From Aliisedimentitalea scapharcae (GTDB lineage Bacteria; Pseudomonadota; Alphaproteobacteria; Rhodobacterales; Rhodobacteraceae): 64,000 bases of DNA. Below the pieces are notes generated by a model. That model saw only the letters and a program-made list of their open reading frames with translations, was not told the DNA's origin and did not search any database. Location of the stretch: the NCBI RefSeq assembly GCF_045277565.1, contig NZ_CP123584.1, forward strand, positions 2,418,001-2,482,000. The letters run 5' to 3'. Both the position numbers and the translations under genes were made by a program. This document shows positions 15,964-25,518 of the stretch, piece after piece (position 1 is the first letter of the stretch; each line of letters starts with the position of its first letter).

Positions 15964-17181
15964 TCAAATCAATGCCCCGTGAACCAAAGCTTTGAGCTCG
16001 GAGCGCGAAGGATAAGAGCTGGAGGGCGACAATTGGGTGAAAAAAACCACTGACATATGGGTCACAGGATCAATCCAAAAGAAGGTGGATGCCATTCCAC
16101 CCCAGCTGAAATCTCCGACGGATCCAGGCGTCCGCATTCGGGCCGGGTCCAAGACGACAGCCCCACCCAGACCAAATCCGACGCCTTCCATCGGCTGTTC
16201 GGCAAAGCTTTTGGGGCCCAGTGACGCGATGTCACCCGTCAGATGATTGCGTGTCATGAAATCGACTGTGCTGGGTGACAACAGGTGTCCCTCTGGGGTG
16301 GCACCTCCCAAACGCAGCATTTCCGCAAAGCGCATGTAATCGTCCAGACAGCTGATCAGACCGCCTCCGCCCGAATGCATGTCCGCCGTCGCAAAGGGGG
16401 ACCCATGGTAATCATCCACCAATCGTAGTGTTTCGCCACCTGTTGCGGCTGAGTTCAGCGCCATCGCATCCCCGGCCAAAGGAGTATAAAGAGAGGCAAA
16501 CCGATCCCCTGCCCCTTTGGGCACCTGAAAACCGGTCTGTGTCATGCCCAAAGGTGCCAGAATTTCACGGTCGAAGAATTCTCCCAATGGTTGGCCCGAA
16601 ACGACTTCGACCACACGTCCCAGAATATCCGTGGCGACCGAATATTCCCATTGGCACCCGGGTTTGAACGCCAATGGATAGGTCGCGACCTTGTCCGCCA
16701 TGATCGCAAGCGATCCCTGATCAGGCTTGAACAATATGTCATCCTGTTCCATCGCCGCCGCCAGAACGCCCGGGTTGAACGGATAGCTCAGCCCGGATGT
16801 GTGGGTCATAAGCTGATGCAGGGTTGGTGCGGGGCTGGGTTCGGTCTGGTCAATGTGCTCTGCACCAGGCACCAGCGCCTGCATGTCCGTAAAGGCAGGA
16901 ATGAATTCGGTCACGGGCGCGTCCAGATGAAACGCCCCCTGTTCAGCCAGCATCATGACCGCAACCGATGTCACAGGTTTGGTCATAGAATAGATCCGAA
17001 CCAAAGTGTCCCGGTCAAACGGCAGGTCTTCTTCGATATTGCGTTGACCGGATGCGTGGAAATAGACATCCTGGCCATGCTGGCGGATCAGAACCGAGCT
17101 GCCGGCATATTTTCGTTCATCGACATAGCGTTGCATCCAGTTGGCAATGCGGTTCAACCGGGTGTGATCCAAGCTGCTCAT
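15964..17181 (-). CDS. Serine hydrolase, beta-lactamase class C/EstB family
   Basis: 405 residues. The SxxK nucleophile motif is YSMTKPVTS near residue 70, YSV within WEYSVATDILGRVVE is the second-motif position, and a GGGLISCLDDYMRFAEML segment is typical of EstB-like esterases. No signal peptide is seen, so it is likely cytoplasmic. The start at 17181 (MSSLDHTRL) is chosen over an upstream extension because AGGATCGC immediately precedes it. Probably an esterase accompanying the acyl-CoA pathway, since no antibiotic role is suggested by the context. Confidence 0.85.
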   Translation of the reverse strand: MSSLDHTRLNRIANWMQRYVDERKYAGSSVLIRQHGQDVYFHASGQRNIEEDLPFDRDTLVRIYSMTKPVTSVAVMMLAEQGAFHLDAPVTEFIPAFTDMQALVPGAEHIDQTEPSPAPTLHQLMTHTSGLSYPFNPGVLAAAMEQDDILFKPDQGSLAIMADKVATYPLAFKPGCQWEYSVATDILGRVVEVVSGQPLGEFFDREILAPLGMTQTGFQVPKGAGDRFASLYTPLAGDAMALNSAATGGETLRLVDDYHGSPFATADMHSGGGGLISCLDDYMRFAEMLRLGGATPEGHLLSPSTVDFMTRNHLTGDIASLGPKSFAEQPMEGVGFGLGGAVVLDPARMRTPGSVGDFSWGGMASTFFWIDPVTHMSVVFFTQLSPSSSYPSRSELKALVHGALI

Positions 17182-17218
17182 GCGATCCTGCTTTCTTTTA
17201 TGGCTTTGATGCTGCAAG

Positions 17219-17977
17219 TCATCCGATCATCCGCTGCATTGCAGAGACGGTTTCATCCGTAAACCATCCGTCTTCAGGATCATTGCCCCCGGCCGCCATG
17301 GCAGCCTCGATACAGGCGATCGTGGCACCGCGCAGTTGGCGTTTGATCGAGGCATATGTTTTTGGTGGCAATTGACCCAAGGTTTGCGCATGTCCGAGAG
17401 CGCAAGACATAACATCCCCGGTTTCGTCGGTGACGACATCGACCACTCCGGCCCGCTGGGCGTCCTGGGCACCGATTGGTTGACCGGTCAGCATCAGGCG
17501 ACGTTGGGTGTTGCTGTCCAGGGTCGCCCGCGCAATTTCAAACGGTCCCACCGGGAAATCTGCACCCACCCGGACTTCGGCCAATCCAAATGACGCCCGC
17601 GGCCCTGCGACCCTGAAATCGCTGGCCAGCACATAGAACAGACCTCCCGCAATGGCGGCCCCGCCCACGGCCGCAACAACCGGTTTGGGGCAGGCATATT
17701 GGGCCAGAAACCCGAAGTTCAGCCCCTTTACGATGTCATTTTGCTGCGCCCGGTCAAACGACTGCGCTTCTTTCAGGTCCAGCCCGGCGGAAAATACCTT
17801 GAACGGGCTCGACAATACGATGGCACGTACCCCGTCATCATTGCCCAGAGCGACCATTTCATCGGCAAAATCCATCAGAAACTGGGGGCTCAGCGCGTTG
17901 ACTGGAGCCCGCCCCAACTCAAGCTCGACAACGCCATGTTCGTGTTGTTTGCGCGTTAGCCATGCTTGTTTGGTCAT
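17219..17977 (-). CDS. Enoyl-CoA hydratase/isomerase family protein
   Basis: Crotonase-fold protein of 252 residues. APVNALSPQFL, FSAGLDLKEAQSFD (oxyanion-hole region) and AVGGAAIAGGLFYVLASDFRVAG are the family signatures. In the last the first catalytic Glu position of classical hydratases is not Glu, so it may be an isomerase, hydrolase or another crotonase. FGLAEVRVGADFP follows. The ATG at 17977 is preceded by AAGGA. It sits between the esterase and the IclR regulator on the same strand. Confidence 0.87.
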   Translation of the reverse strand: MTKQAWLTRKQHEHGVVELELGRAPVNALSPQFLMDFADEMVALGNDDGVRAIVLSSPFKVFSAGLDLKEAQSFDRAQQNDIVKGLNFGFLAQYACPKPVVAAVGGAAIAGGLFYVLASDFRVAGPRASFGLAEVRVGADFPVGPFEIARATLDSNTQRRLMLTGQPIGAQDAQRAGVVDVVTDETGDVMSCALGHAQTLGQLPPKTYASIKRQLRGATIACIEAAMAAGGNDPEDGWFTDETVSAMQRMIG

Positions 17978-18097
17978 GTCCGGTGTCCTTGTTTCTAAAT
18001 TCTTGGTCAACAATATGCGCACAGGTGCCCGACACGTCGAGCGTTTAGCGATACGTAGTACTACGCAGTTCCACAGGATACGATCGTCTCAAGGCGT

Positions 18098-18901
18098 TCA
18101 GGGTCGCAAGCTCAGTAACCCGGCCGCCTCCCTCAGCGCACCTGCATAATAGCCTTGCAACTCTTTGGGTTTGACGTGAAAGGACGGCCCGCCGACGTTC
18201 AATCCAAACACCCGTGAGCCGGTCAAAGAGTGCACCGGAACTGCGATGGCATTGACGTCATGGCGCCATTCGCCATAGCTGGAACAATATCCATGCGTAT
18301 CGAATTCAGAACGGGCAGCTTCATAAGCTTGTTGCCGTAACTGTTTGTTTTCAGGGTCAACCAGATCAGCCGATTCAAATGCAGTCTGGCGCTGTTCATC
18401 GGTGGAGCCAACCAAGATCGCCCGCCCCATTGCCGAAAAGAACAGCGGCAGCCGGGATCCGACATGCATCGAAAGCGACACGTTTTCACGAGATCGATAC
18501 ACACCGAGGTAAATCGCCTCGTCGCGAAAGGCTTCGCCTAGGGCTGCTGTGATATAGGAATTGGGCCCATTGCGCAGATCTCTGAGCACCGAACCAGCCC
18601 GGTCGCAGATATCGATACTGGCCAGCACGCCAAACCCAAGTTGCAAGACCCCTGCCCCCAACCGATACGACCCGGTCGCCGTCTCCAACACCAGATAGTC
18701 GAGCTGACACAGCGTGTGTGTGAGACGTGAAACCGTGGCTTTGGGCAGACCTGTCCGGTCGGCAAAATCGGTATTGCTCAGCAGAACTTCACCACGTCGG
18801 TAACAGCGCAGCACATCCAGCCCACGCGCCAACGCCGTGACAAAGTTCCTGTCCTTGGCCCCCTGGGGGTCATCATCGGGGGGAAACTCAGATCCGCTCA
18901 T
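18098..18901 (-). CDS. IclR family transcriptional regulator
   Basis: 267 residues. The N-terminal winged HTH (ALARGLDVLRCYRRGEVLLS, ADRTGLPKATVSRLTHTL) is followed by the IclR effector domain with SYRLGAGVLQLGFGVLASI, SRLPLFFSAMGRAIL, and VNAIAVPVHSLTGSRVFGLNVGGP. A PcaR/PobR-like aromatic or acyl acid effector is possible. The ATG at 18901 lies 10 bp after AAGGA; an upstream in-frame extension is unlikely. It lies within the minus-strand catabolic run and is its obvious candidate regulator. Confidence 0.9.
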   Translation of the reverse strand: MSGSEFPPDDDPQGAKDRNFVTALARGLDVLRCYRRGEVLLSNTDFADRTGLPKATVSRLTHTLCQLDYLVLETATGSYRLGAGVLQLGFGVLASIDICDRAGSVLRDLRNGPNSYITAALGEAFRDEAIYLGVYRSRENVSLSMHVGSRLPLFFSAMGRAILVGSTDEQRQTAFESADLVDPENKQLRQQAYEAARSEFDTHGYCSSYGEWRHDVNAIAVPVHSLTGSRVFGLNVGGPSFHVKPKELQGYYAGALREAAGLLSLRP

Positions 18902-18929
18902 CACATGTGTCCTTGGATCATCTAGAGGC

Positions 18930-19967
18930 TCAGCCCCGCAGGGCCTGCACCCCGTGTCGGGCAAACAAAGGCACAAATTGACCCAATTGCATGGCGCGTT
19001 CGGGGTTGGACGCATTGCCGTCCAATGCCCGTTTCAGGACACCCTGGATAATCGCCGCCATTCTGAAAAAGCTGAACGACAGAAATACGTTGAAATACTG
19101 AATTTCGGACAGCCCGCGCCGGCGGCAATAGGCTTCGATAAACGCCTGATCAGATGGAAGACCCAGCGCGGCACGGTCAACACCCGCAAGGCCCCGTCCC
19201 TCTTCGCCGGGTGGCAATTGCCATTGCATGATGACCGACGCGAGATCGGCATAAGGATGGCCGATGGTCGACAGTTCCCAATCCAGCACCGCCAGACATT
19301 TGGTCCCGGTTCGATCAAAGATCATATTGTCGATCCGATAATCCCCATGAACCAGCGTGCGCTGTCCATCATCGGGTGGCAATGCCTGTTCCAATGCCGC
19401 GATCAGATCATCCATCTCTGTGATTTTTGTGGTCTCAGAGGCCCGGTATTGTTTGGTCCACCGGCCCAGCTGACGTTCCAGATAGTTCCCGGGCGGCCCA
19501 TAATCCCCAAGACCGACGGCGTCGACATCCACCATATGCAAGGCAGCCAGAACCGTGTTCATCTGGTCCACGACACCGCTGCGGGTTTGCGCATCGACCG
19601 TCGGCATGGTCGGATCCAGGAAATTGCGCCCGTCGATATGCTCCATCACATAGAACGTCGATCCGATCACATCTGGGTCTTCGCACAGCAAATGCATGCG
19701 TGCCACAGGAACGTCGGTGTCGGCCAGCGCCCGTTGCACGCGAAATTCGCGATCCACGGCATGGGCGGATTTCAACAATGTTCCCGGGGGTTTGCGACGC
19801 AATACCAATGTTTGATCCGGCGTGATCAGCTGAAAGGTGGGATTGGATTGCCCATTGGAAAACTTCCGGACCTGCAAGGGGCCCGAAAAACCCGGAAAAT
19901 GTGTTTCGAGATACCGGCTGACTGCCGCCACATCGAGCGTTTGTGCGTCTTCACTCATCACATCCAT
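18930..19967 (-). CDS. Phosphotransferase (aminoglycoside phosphotransferase/ACAD10-like kinase)
   Basis: 345 residues with the APH-type kinase fold. FSNGQSNPTFQLITPDQTLVL is the nucleotide-binding hairpin, LVLRRKPPG the Lys strand, LVHGDYRIDNMIFD the catalytic Brenner motif with Asp and Asn, and LAVLDWELSTIGHP the metal-binding Asp. Proteins like this sit beside acyl-CoA dehydrogenases, as in the fused animal ACAD10/11, where the kinase phosphorylates 4-hydroxyacyl-CoA. That role is likely here because two dehydrogenase genes follow in the cluster. Confidence 0.88.
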   Translation of the reverse strand: MDVMSEDAQTLDVAAVSRYLETHFPGFSGPLQVRKFSNGQSNPTFQLITPDQTLVLRRKPPGTLLKSAHAVDREFRVQRALADTDVPVARMHLLCEDPDVIGSTFYVMEHIDGRNFLDPTMPTVDAQTRSGVVDQMNTVLAALHMVDVDAVGLGDYGPPGNYLERQLGRWTKQYRASETTKITEMDDLIAALEQALPPDDGQRTLVHGDYRIDNMIFDRTGTKCLAVLDWELSTIGHPYADLASVIMQWQLPPGEEGRGLAGVDRAALGLPSDQAFIEAYCRRRGLSEIQYFNVFLSFSFFRMAAIIQGVLKRALDGNASNPERAMQLGQFVPLFARHGVQALRG

Positions 19968-20031
19968 CCTTTTCTCAGCGCCGCCTCGTATTCAACTCAC
20001 TTTCGGGTCCAGGTGCCCAAAAAATGTCGCA

Positions 20032-21042
20032 TCAGATCGGGAACTCAGCCGCCAGCCTGTGACCCGCAGCCCGGTATTCACGATCAATACGATCGACCAA
20101 TTCTTCGACGGATGTCACCGCATTGACGTCGCCAATGCCCTGGCCCGACCCCCATATTTCTTTCCAGGCCTTCGGTTTGGATGACCCCTGCGCGAAATTC
20201 ATCGACGTGGGATCTGCCGATGGAAGGTTGTTGGGATCCATCCCTGCCTGTACGATCGAAGACTTTAGATAGTTACCCCAAACACCTGTAAACAGTGATG
20301 AATATACAATATCTTCGGCGCTGCTATCGACGATCATCTGTTTGTATTTCTCTTGGGCATTGGCCTCATGTGTTGCAATAAACGGTGACCCGGCATAACC
20401 AAAGTCCGCGCCCAATGCCCGCGCTGCCAACAAGGCCTCGCCGCTGGCAATGGCTCCCGACAGGGCCAGGGGGCCGTCAAACCAACTGCGAATTTCACGG
20501 ATCAGGGCAAACGGCGACTGCGCCCCTGCATGCCCGCCAGCCCCAGCCGCAACGGCCACCAATCCATCGGCTCCCTTGGAAATTGCCTTTTGGGCAAAGG
20601 TATTGTTGATCACGTCATGCAGAACAACACCACCACAGGAATGGGCGGCCTCGTTGACGTCAACCCGAGCACCCAGCGAGGTGATCCAAATGGGAACCTT
20701 CCACTTGGCACAAATCTCCAAGTCGCGCTCAAGTCGGCTGTTTGACCGATGTACGATCTGGTTGACTGCAAACGGCGCGGCAGGCCTGTCAGGATTGTCC
20801 TGATTGTGGCGATCCAGTGCCTCTGTAATTTGTTGCAGCCAGGCGTCCAGCAGCGGCGGCTCACCTTCACTCTCGCGTGCATTCAACGCCGGGAATGACC
20901 CTACAATCCCCGCCTTGCACTGCGCGATAACCAGATCAGGAACTGAAATTATGAACAGCGGCGACCCAATGAGCGGCAACCGCAGACCGCGCAGATTCTT
21001 AGGCAGGTGGTCTTCGGATCTGGTCCATTTTTGCAATGACAT
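20032..21042 (-). CDS. Nitronate monooxygenase family flavoprotein
   Basis: TIM-barrel FMN protein related to 2-nitropropane dioxygenase. LRLPLIGSPLFIISVPDLVIAQ opens the barrel, GADGLVAVAAGAGGHAG includes the conserved active-site His, and GPLALSGAIASGEALLAARALGADFGYAGSPFIAT carries the phosphate-binding strands. The ATG at 21042, after AAGAG, gives 336 residues; upstream ATG codons at 21069 and beyond are alternatives. Members in acyl-CoA clusters often act as enoyl reductases or propionate-3-nitronate scavengers; the actual role here is unknown. Confidence 0.85.
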   Translation of the reverse strand: MSLQKWTRSEDHLPKNLRGLRLPLIGSPLFIISVPDLVIAQCKAGIVGSFPALNARESEGEPPLLDAWLQQITEALDRHNQDNPDRPAAPFAVNQIVHRSNSRLERDLEICAKWKVPIWITSLGARVDVNEAAHSCGGVVLHDVINNTFAQKAISKGADGLVAVAAGAGGHAGAQSPFALIREIRSWFDGPLALSGAIASGEALLAARALGADFGYAGSPFIATHEANAQEKYKQMIVDSSAEDIVYSSLFTGVWGNYLKSSIVQAGMDPNNLPSADPTSMNFAQGSSKPKAWKEIWGSGQGIGDVNAVTSVEELVDRIDREYRAAGHRLAAEFPI

Positions 21043-21095
21043 ATCAAACTCTTGTTCGTGTGTTTTCATATTGTTCAAGCGAGAGCACCCGAACG

Positions 21096-21917
21096 CTAAT
21101 CGATAGCGCTGGCAAAGATATTTTGCCCCGACATGACGTTTATTCCACCGGACACAGGAATAACCGCCCCTGTTACATAGGCCCCACCCTGGCCAGCCAG
21201 GAACAGCACACAGCCGGCAATGTCTTCGGGCGCACCAACGCGACCCAACGGCACATCCTGTCCGACTTTGTCACGTTTGTCGGCGTCCCCCGTAGCAAAA
21301 GCGGTCATGCGTGACACGAACGGGCCCGGTGCCAAGGCATTGACGGTCACATGATGCCCTGCAAGTTCCTTGGCCAGGATTTTTGACATGTGAATGACCG
21401 CCGCTTTGGAGGCGGAATAGCTGTAAGCACCGTCGCCCATGGGGATTTCCCCCATGACCGATCCCACGTTGATCACACGCGCCGGATCGCGTTGCGTTGC
21501 AGATTGCACCAGCATGGGGAGCAATTTCTGGGTCAGGTCAAAGACACCAGCCATATTCACGGACATGACCTTTTCCCAAGCTTGATAGGGAAACTGACCC
21601 AGTGGCGCACCCCAGGTGACGCCGGAATTGTTCATGAGAATATCCAATCGGGCAACACGGCGTCCAACTTCGTTCACCAAGGCATCTATCCCGGCCTCAG
21701 ACCCGATATCACCGGCAAATCCCTCGGCAGATCCCGGCGCATCCAGGGCGTTCAGATCGCTGGCAACAGCAGCGCAGGCATCGCCTTTGCGCGACGCAAT
21801 CAAGACATGCGCCCCGGCCCGCACCATCGCTTCGGCGGCCATGCGCCCAATCCCCGAGGCCCCCCCGGTGATCAGGGCCGTCTTGCCCGTGAGAGAAAAT
21901 AAGATTTCAGGTGTCAT
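21096..21917 (-). CDS. SDR family oxidoreductase
   Basis: Classical SDR of 273 residues. TGGASGIGRMAAEAMV is the cofactor motif, MNNSGVTWG the NNxG element, and GSVMGE plus YSYSASKAAV supply Ser, Tyr and Lys; the end SGGINVMS is FabG-like. The start at 21917, 12 bp after the dehydrogenase stop and behind a GGGACGGG ribosome-binding site, is preferred over an extension that would overlap that gene. A 3-hydroxyacyl-CoA or secondary alcohol dehydrogenase role fits the cluster. Confidence 0.88.
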   Translation of the reverse strand: MTPEILFSLTGKTALITGGASGIGRMAAEAMVRAGAHVLIASRKGDACAAVASDLNALDAPGSAEGFAGDIGSEAGIDALVNEVGRRVARLDILMNNSGVTWGAPLGQFPYQAWEKVMSVNMAGVFDLTQKLLPMLVQSATQRDPARVINVGSVMGEIPMGDGAYSYSASKAAVIHMSKILAKELAGHHVTVNALAPGPFVSRMTAFATGDADKRDKVGQDVPLGRVGAPEDIAGCVLFLAGQGGAYVTGAVIPVSGGINVMSGQNIFASAID

Positions 21918-21928
21918 GTCCCGTCCCT

Positions 21929-23044
21929 TCAAAACCCGCGATGTCTGGCGACAATCGCCGCATGGTATCCGTAGTCTCCCAACCATTCGGCAGCGACCCG
22001 GGCCCGCTTCATAAAGAATCCCATGTCAAACGCGTCGGTCATTCCGATCCCGCCGTGCATCTGCACACCTTCCTGCACCGCCAGCTGCGCAGTGGCTGTT
22101 GCGCGGGCCTTGGCCAGGGACACTGCCAGTTCGGCCTGATCCGGTGTCGTGTCCAACAGACGTCCGGCATTCAGAACGGCCGCTGCGGTGATTTCGGTCT
22201 CACACCACAGATGCGCGGCCCGATGTTGCAACGTCTGAAAGGCACCGATCGGCACCCCGAATTGTTTTCTCTCTTTGAGATAGCCAACCGTCCTGCCAAA
22301 AGCACCACTGGTCAGCCCCGACAATTCAGCGGCCAAAGCCGCCTGCCCGGCCTGCAAAGCCGGTGCCAGAACAGCCATGGCGTCGCCGACCTTGCCCAGC
22401 ACATCGTCTCCGGTGGCGGCCACATCGGCCAAATCGATCCGGGCCACATCCCGACTGTCAATCGCTGGCGTCACATGGCGGGTGATGCCTGCGCGATCTG
22501 CGGGCAGGTCGAACACCGTCAACCCGTCATCTGTCCGGGCCAGCACCAGCAGTCGATCCGCCTGGGCTCCATCCACCACAAACCGTTTTGTGCCGCTCAG
22601 GCGAAAGCCATTGCCTTCCCGGCGGGCTTGCATTTCTGCCATTGTCGGTGCGAATTTCGACGTTTCATCCAGCGCAATCGCATAGCGCAATTGCCCTGAG
22701 GCAATCTGGTTCAGTCGATCACCAGACCGGCTGTTCATGCCCTGTCGCAGGGCTGTTGCCGCGATGACGGCGGTGCTCAGAAATGGGCTGGTCGCCAGCG
22801 TCCGGCCCATTTCACGGGCCAGAATTCCGGCGGCGGCGTGGCCCATGTCCGAACCGCCCTTGGCCTCGGGAACCAGAACACCTGCCCACCCCATGGCCAC
22901 CATTTCACCCCAGAGCGCGTCATCCCCGACCTGTCCTGCGTCCCGCAATCCGCGCAAATGCGCAATTGGTGCCGCCCGATCCAGAAATCCGCGCGCCGTG
23001 TCAGCCAGCAGAATTTCGTCGGTAGTTTCAACAAGTTTAACCAT
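21929..23044 (-). CDS. Acyl-CoA dehydrogenase family protein (short form)
   Basis: 371 residues of the acyl-CoA dehydrogenase fold. The mid-domain strand with YAIALDE and FRLSGTKRFVVDGAQAD is followed by RTVGYLKERKQFGVPIGAFQTLQHRAAHL, the signature helix, and QMHGGIGMTDAFDMGFFMKRAR, which binds FAD and holds the C-terminal motif. It lies directly behind a second, longer dehydrogenase (3 bp gap). Such unequal pairs often form heteromeric enzymes for steroid side chains or branched acyl-CoAs. Confidence 0.9.
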   Translation of the reverse strand: MVKLVETTDEILLADTARGFLDRAAPIAHLRGLRDAGQVGDDALWGEMVAMGWAGVLVPEAKGGSDMGHAAAGILAREMGRTLATSPFLSTAVIAATALRQGMNSRSGDRLNQIASGQLRYAIALDETSKFAPTMAEMQARREGNGFRLSGTKRFVVDGAQADRLLVLARTDDGLTVFDLPADRAGITRHVTPAIDSRDVARIDLADVAATGDDVLGKVGDAMAVLAPALQAGQAALAAELSGLTSGAFGRTVGYLKERKQFGVPIGAFQTLQHRAAHLWCETEITAAAVLNAGRLLDTTPDQAELAVSLAKARATATAQLAVQEGVQMHGGIGMTDAFDMGFFMKRARVAAEWLGDYGYHAAIVARHRGF

Positions 23045-23047
23045 GTC

Positions 23048-24202
23048 TCACCCTGGCAGCCCCAAAATACGCTTTGCAATAATGCCCAACATCACCTCAG
23101 AGGTGCCGCCTTCGATTGAATTGGCCTTGGAGCGCAGCCAGGACCCCGGCAGCCCCGCCTCCCACTCCAGCGCTGCAGATCCTTCGGCCCCCATGATCAG
23201 CTCCTGACGGCGTTTGTTCAGCTCGGTTCCCGCATATTTCAACATCGCTGACGCGTCCCCGACGCTGCCTCCTGCTTCGACCTGGTCCTTGTAACGTTCC
23301 AACGTCAATCCAAAGGCCAGCCCATCGATCTCGGCCCGCATGGCGTCTGCCCGCAGGATCGGGTCACTGTTGCCGGTTTCGCTGTCTGCCAGCACCGCAC
23401 CCAAGGCGCGACCACCGCCCATCAGGGCACCACCTGCGCTGATCATCTCGCGTTCATGGGTCAAAAGATATTTGGCCACATCCCAGCCCCGGTTGATTTG
23501 TCCGATGACCTGGGTTTTGGGCACCTGTACGTTGTCAAAAAACGTCTCGCAAAATGGCGAAGCCCCGGAAATCAGCTGAATGGGCCGTGTCGACACGCCC
23601 GTGCTGTGCATATCGATCAGAACAAAGGAGATTCCCTTGTGTTTGGGGGCGTCGGGGTCGGTGCGCACCAGCGCAAAAATCCAGTCGGCCTTGTCCGCAT
23701 AGGACGTCCAGATCTTTTGTCCGTTGACCACCCAATGATCGTCACAATCGTCGGCCCGGGTCTGAACACCGGCCAGATCAGACCCTGCGCCGGGTTCGGA
23801 GTACCCCTGACACCACCGGATCTCTCCGCGCGCAATCGGCGGCAGGATCTCCCGTTTCTGGGCGTCGCTGCCGAACGCCAACAACGCGGGCCCAAGCATC
23901 CAGATGCCAAAGCTTTGCAAAGGTGTACGGGCGTTGATGCGCTTCATCTCCTGGTGCAGGATCTTTTCCTCGTCCCGGGTCAATCCCGCACCGCCGTATT
24001 CCTTGGGCCAGGTTGGCACCGTGATTCCGACACTGGCACATCGGCGCAGCCACACCTCCTGTGCCTCGCTGGCGAACTGCCAATTCGCACCTCCCCAGCA
24101 GATATCGGCCTCGGACGCCGGTCCATCCCGCATTTCATCTGGACAATTGGTTTCGAGCCATGCCCGCCAATGGGTCCTCAGCTGTTCCAAATCGTGCGCC
24201 AT
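23048..24202 (-). CDS. Acyl-CoA dehydrogenase
   Basis: 384 residues. Signature segments are IRWCQGYSEPGAGSDLAGVQTRA (FAD and substrate binding), WVVNGQKIWTSYADKADW, FFDNVQVPKTQVIGQINRGWDVAKYLL and SIEGGTSEVMLGIIAKRILG at the C-terminus. The ATG at 24202 is preceded by GGAAAGAGG; an upstream extension lacks support. It is the first gene of the minus-strand catabolic run, divergent from the MDR gene with 142 bp between them, which must hold both promoters. Confidence 0.92.
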   Translation of the reverse strand: MAHDLEQLRTHWRAWLETNCPDEMRDGPASEADICWGGANWQFASEAQEVWLRRCASVGITVPTWPKEYGGAGLTRDEEKILHQEMKRINARTPLQSFGIWMLGPALLAFGSDAQKREILPPIARGEIRWCQGYSEPGAGSDLAGVQTRADDCDDHWVVNGQKIWTSYADKADWIFALVRTDPDAPKHKGISFVLIDMHSTGVSTRPIQLISGASPFCETFFDNVQVPKTQVIGQINRGWDVAKYLLTHEREMISAGGALMGGGRALGAVLADSETGNSDPILRADAMRAEIDGLAFGLTLERYKDQVEAGGSVGDASAMLKYAGTELNKRRQELIMGAEGSAALEWEAGLPGSWLRSKANSIEGGTSEVMLGIIAKRILGLPG

Positions 24203-24344
24203 GGCTTTGGCCTCTTTCCAGGGAAAAGATCGTTGCGTCATTGTTCCGCTGTGCAGAATTGCATTTCGCCGAAAGTCTGACAACATACCCAAACCCTGTT
24301 CGACTTAACGTCACAATCAACCCTTTGAAGAGAGTGTTCCTCTG

Positions 24345-25343
24345 ATGAAAGCCATGCTCAGCACCCAAATTGGCGGCCCTGAAACCTTGGTCTGGAGCGA
24401 CCTGCCCGACCCCGAGGTCAAGAAAGGCCATCTATTGGTTGGGGTCCGGGCGGCTGGTGTCAATTTCCCCGATACGCTGATCATTCGTGACATGTATCAG
24501 ATGAAACCACCCCGCCCCTTTGCCCCTGGTGGCGAGATCGCAGGTGAGGTTCTGGCGGTCGGTGACGGCGTTAACGGGTTTTCTGTCGGAGATCGGGTGT
24601 TGGCCCTGACGGCCCACGGTGGCTTTGTGTCTCACATCAACATTCCGGCGGCCTCTGCGGTCAAGATCCCGGATGACATGCCCTATGAGGACGCCGCCTG
24701 TTTCATCTTTACCTATGGCACCTCGCATCACGCGCTCAAGGATCGGGCGCATTTGAAACCCGGAGAATCGCTGTTAATTCTGGGCGCGGCCGGCGGCGTT
24801 GGCGCCGCCGCAATCGAATTGGGCAAGGCGGCCGGGGCCAAGGTCATTGCAGCCGTCTCCAGCGAGGAAAAGGCCGAATTCTGTCGTCAATTGGGGGCAG
24901 ATGAAACCATCGTGTATCCGACCACCTTGGACCGCGACGCCCAGAGAATGTTGTCGGCCGAATTCAAACGGCTTTCCGGCGGCGAAGGTGTTGATGTGGT
25001 CTATGATGCGGTTGGTGGGGATTACGCAGAACCTGCCATCCGGGCGCTGGCCTGGACCGGCCGCTTTCTGGTGGTCGGGTTTCCCGCAGGCATTCCCAAA
25101 ATCCCCTTGAATTTGACCCTGCTAAAAGGTTCCCAGATCGTAGGGGTGTTCTGGGGAGCGGCCGTATTCCGCGACCCAAAGGGGCACGAAGAGAACAGTT
25201 CTGAATTGTTTTCGCTGTATTCCGAGGGAAAGATCCGGCCCCGGATCACAGCCGCCTACCCGATGGATCAGGCCGCTGATGCGCTGCGCCTGATCGAAGA
25301 CCGCAAAGTCATGGGCAAGGTGGTCCTGACGATACCCGCCTAG
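24345..25343 (+). CDS. NADPH:quinone oxidoreductase-like MDR protein
   Basis: Zinc-independent medium-chain dehydrogenase/reductase, 332 residues. VRAAGVNFPDTLIIRDMYQ and FAPGGEIAGEVLAVGDGV are the quinone-reductase family N-terminal motifs, with no structural zinc Cys cluster. LLILGAAGGVGAAAIELGKAAG is the NADP-binding loop and VYDAVGG follows. The ATG is preceded by AGAGAGTG. Divergent from the acyl-CoA dehydrogenase operon, it may act as an enoyl-thioester reductase within it. Confidence 0.87.
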   Translation: MKAMLSTQIGGPETLVWSDLPDPEVKKGHLLVGVRAAGVNFPDTLIIRDMYQMKPPRPFAPGGEIAGEVLAVGDGVNGFSVGDRVLALTAHGGFVSHINIPAASAVKIPDDMPYEDAACFIFTYGTSHHALKDRAHLKPGESLLILGAAGGVGAAAIELGKAAGAKVIAAVSSEEKAEFCRQLGADETIVYPTTLDRDAQRMLSAEFKRLSGGEGVDVVYDAVGGDYAEPAIRALAWTGRFLVVGFPAGIPKIPLNLTLLKGSQIVGVFWGAAVFRDPKGHEENSSELFSLYSEGKIRPRITAAYPMDQAADALRLIEDRKVMGKVVLTIPA

Positions 25344-25518
25344 AACACTTTGACCCTGGGCACCCGCAGTCTAGGGCTGAAAAGGCTCAGATCCACACAA
25401 AACCCCCTAAAAAGTCGCAGCGTTATTTTGCGATTTGGCATCTTTTTTACGATCCAAGCCGCTGGACATACAAACGTAATCCTGTTTATGAAATTAGGTG
25501 TATGGGGAATACGTAGAA

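Noticed and set aside
18098..19015. Longer IclR start at 19015
   Set aside because: The extra 38 residues are non-conserved in character and overlap the preceding kinase gene; the start at 18901 has AAGGA upstream.
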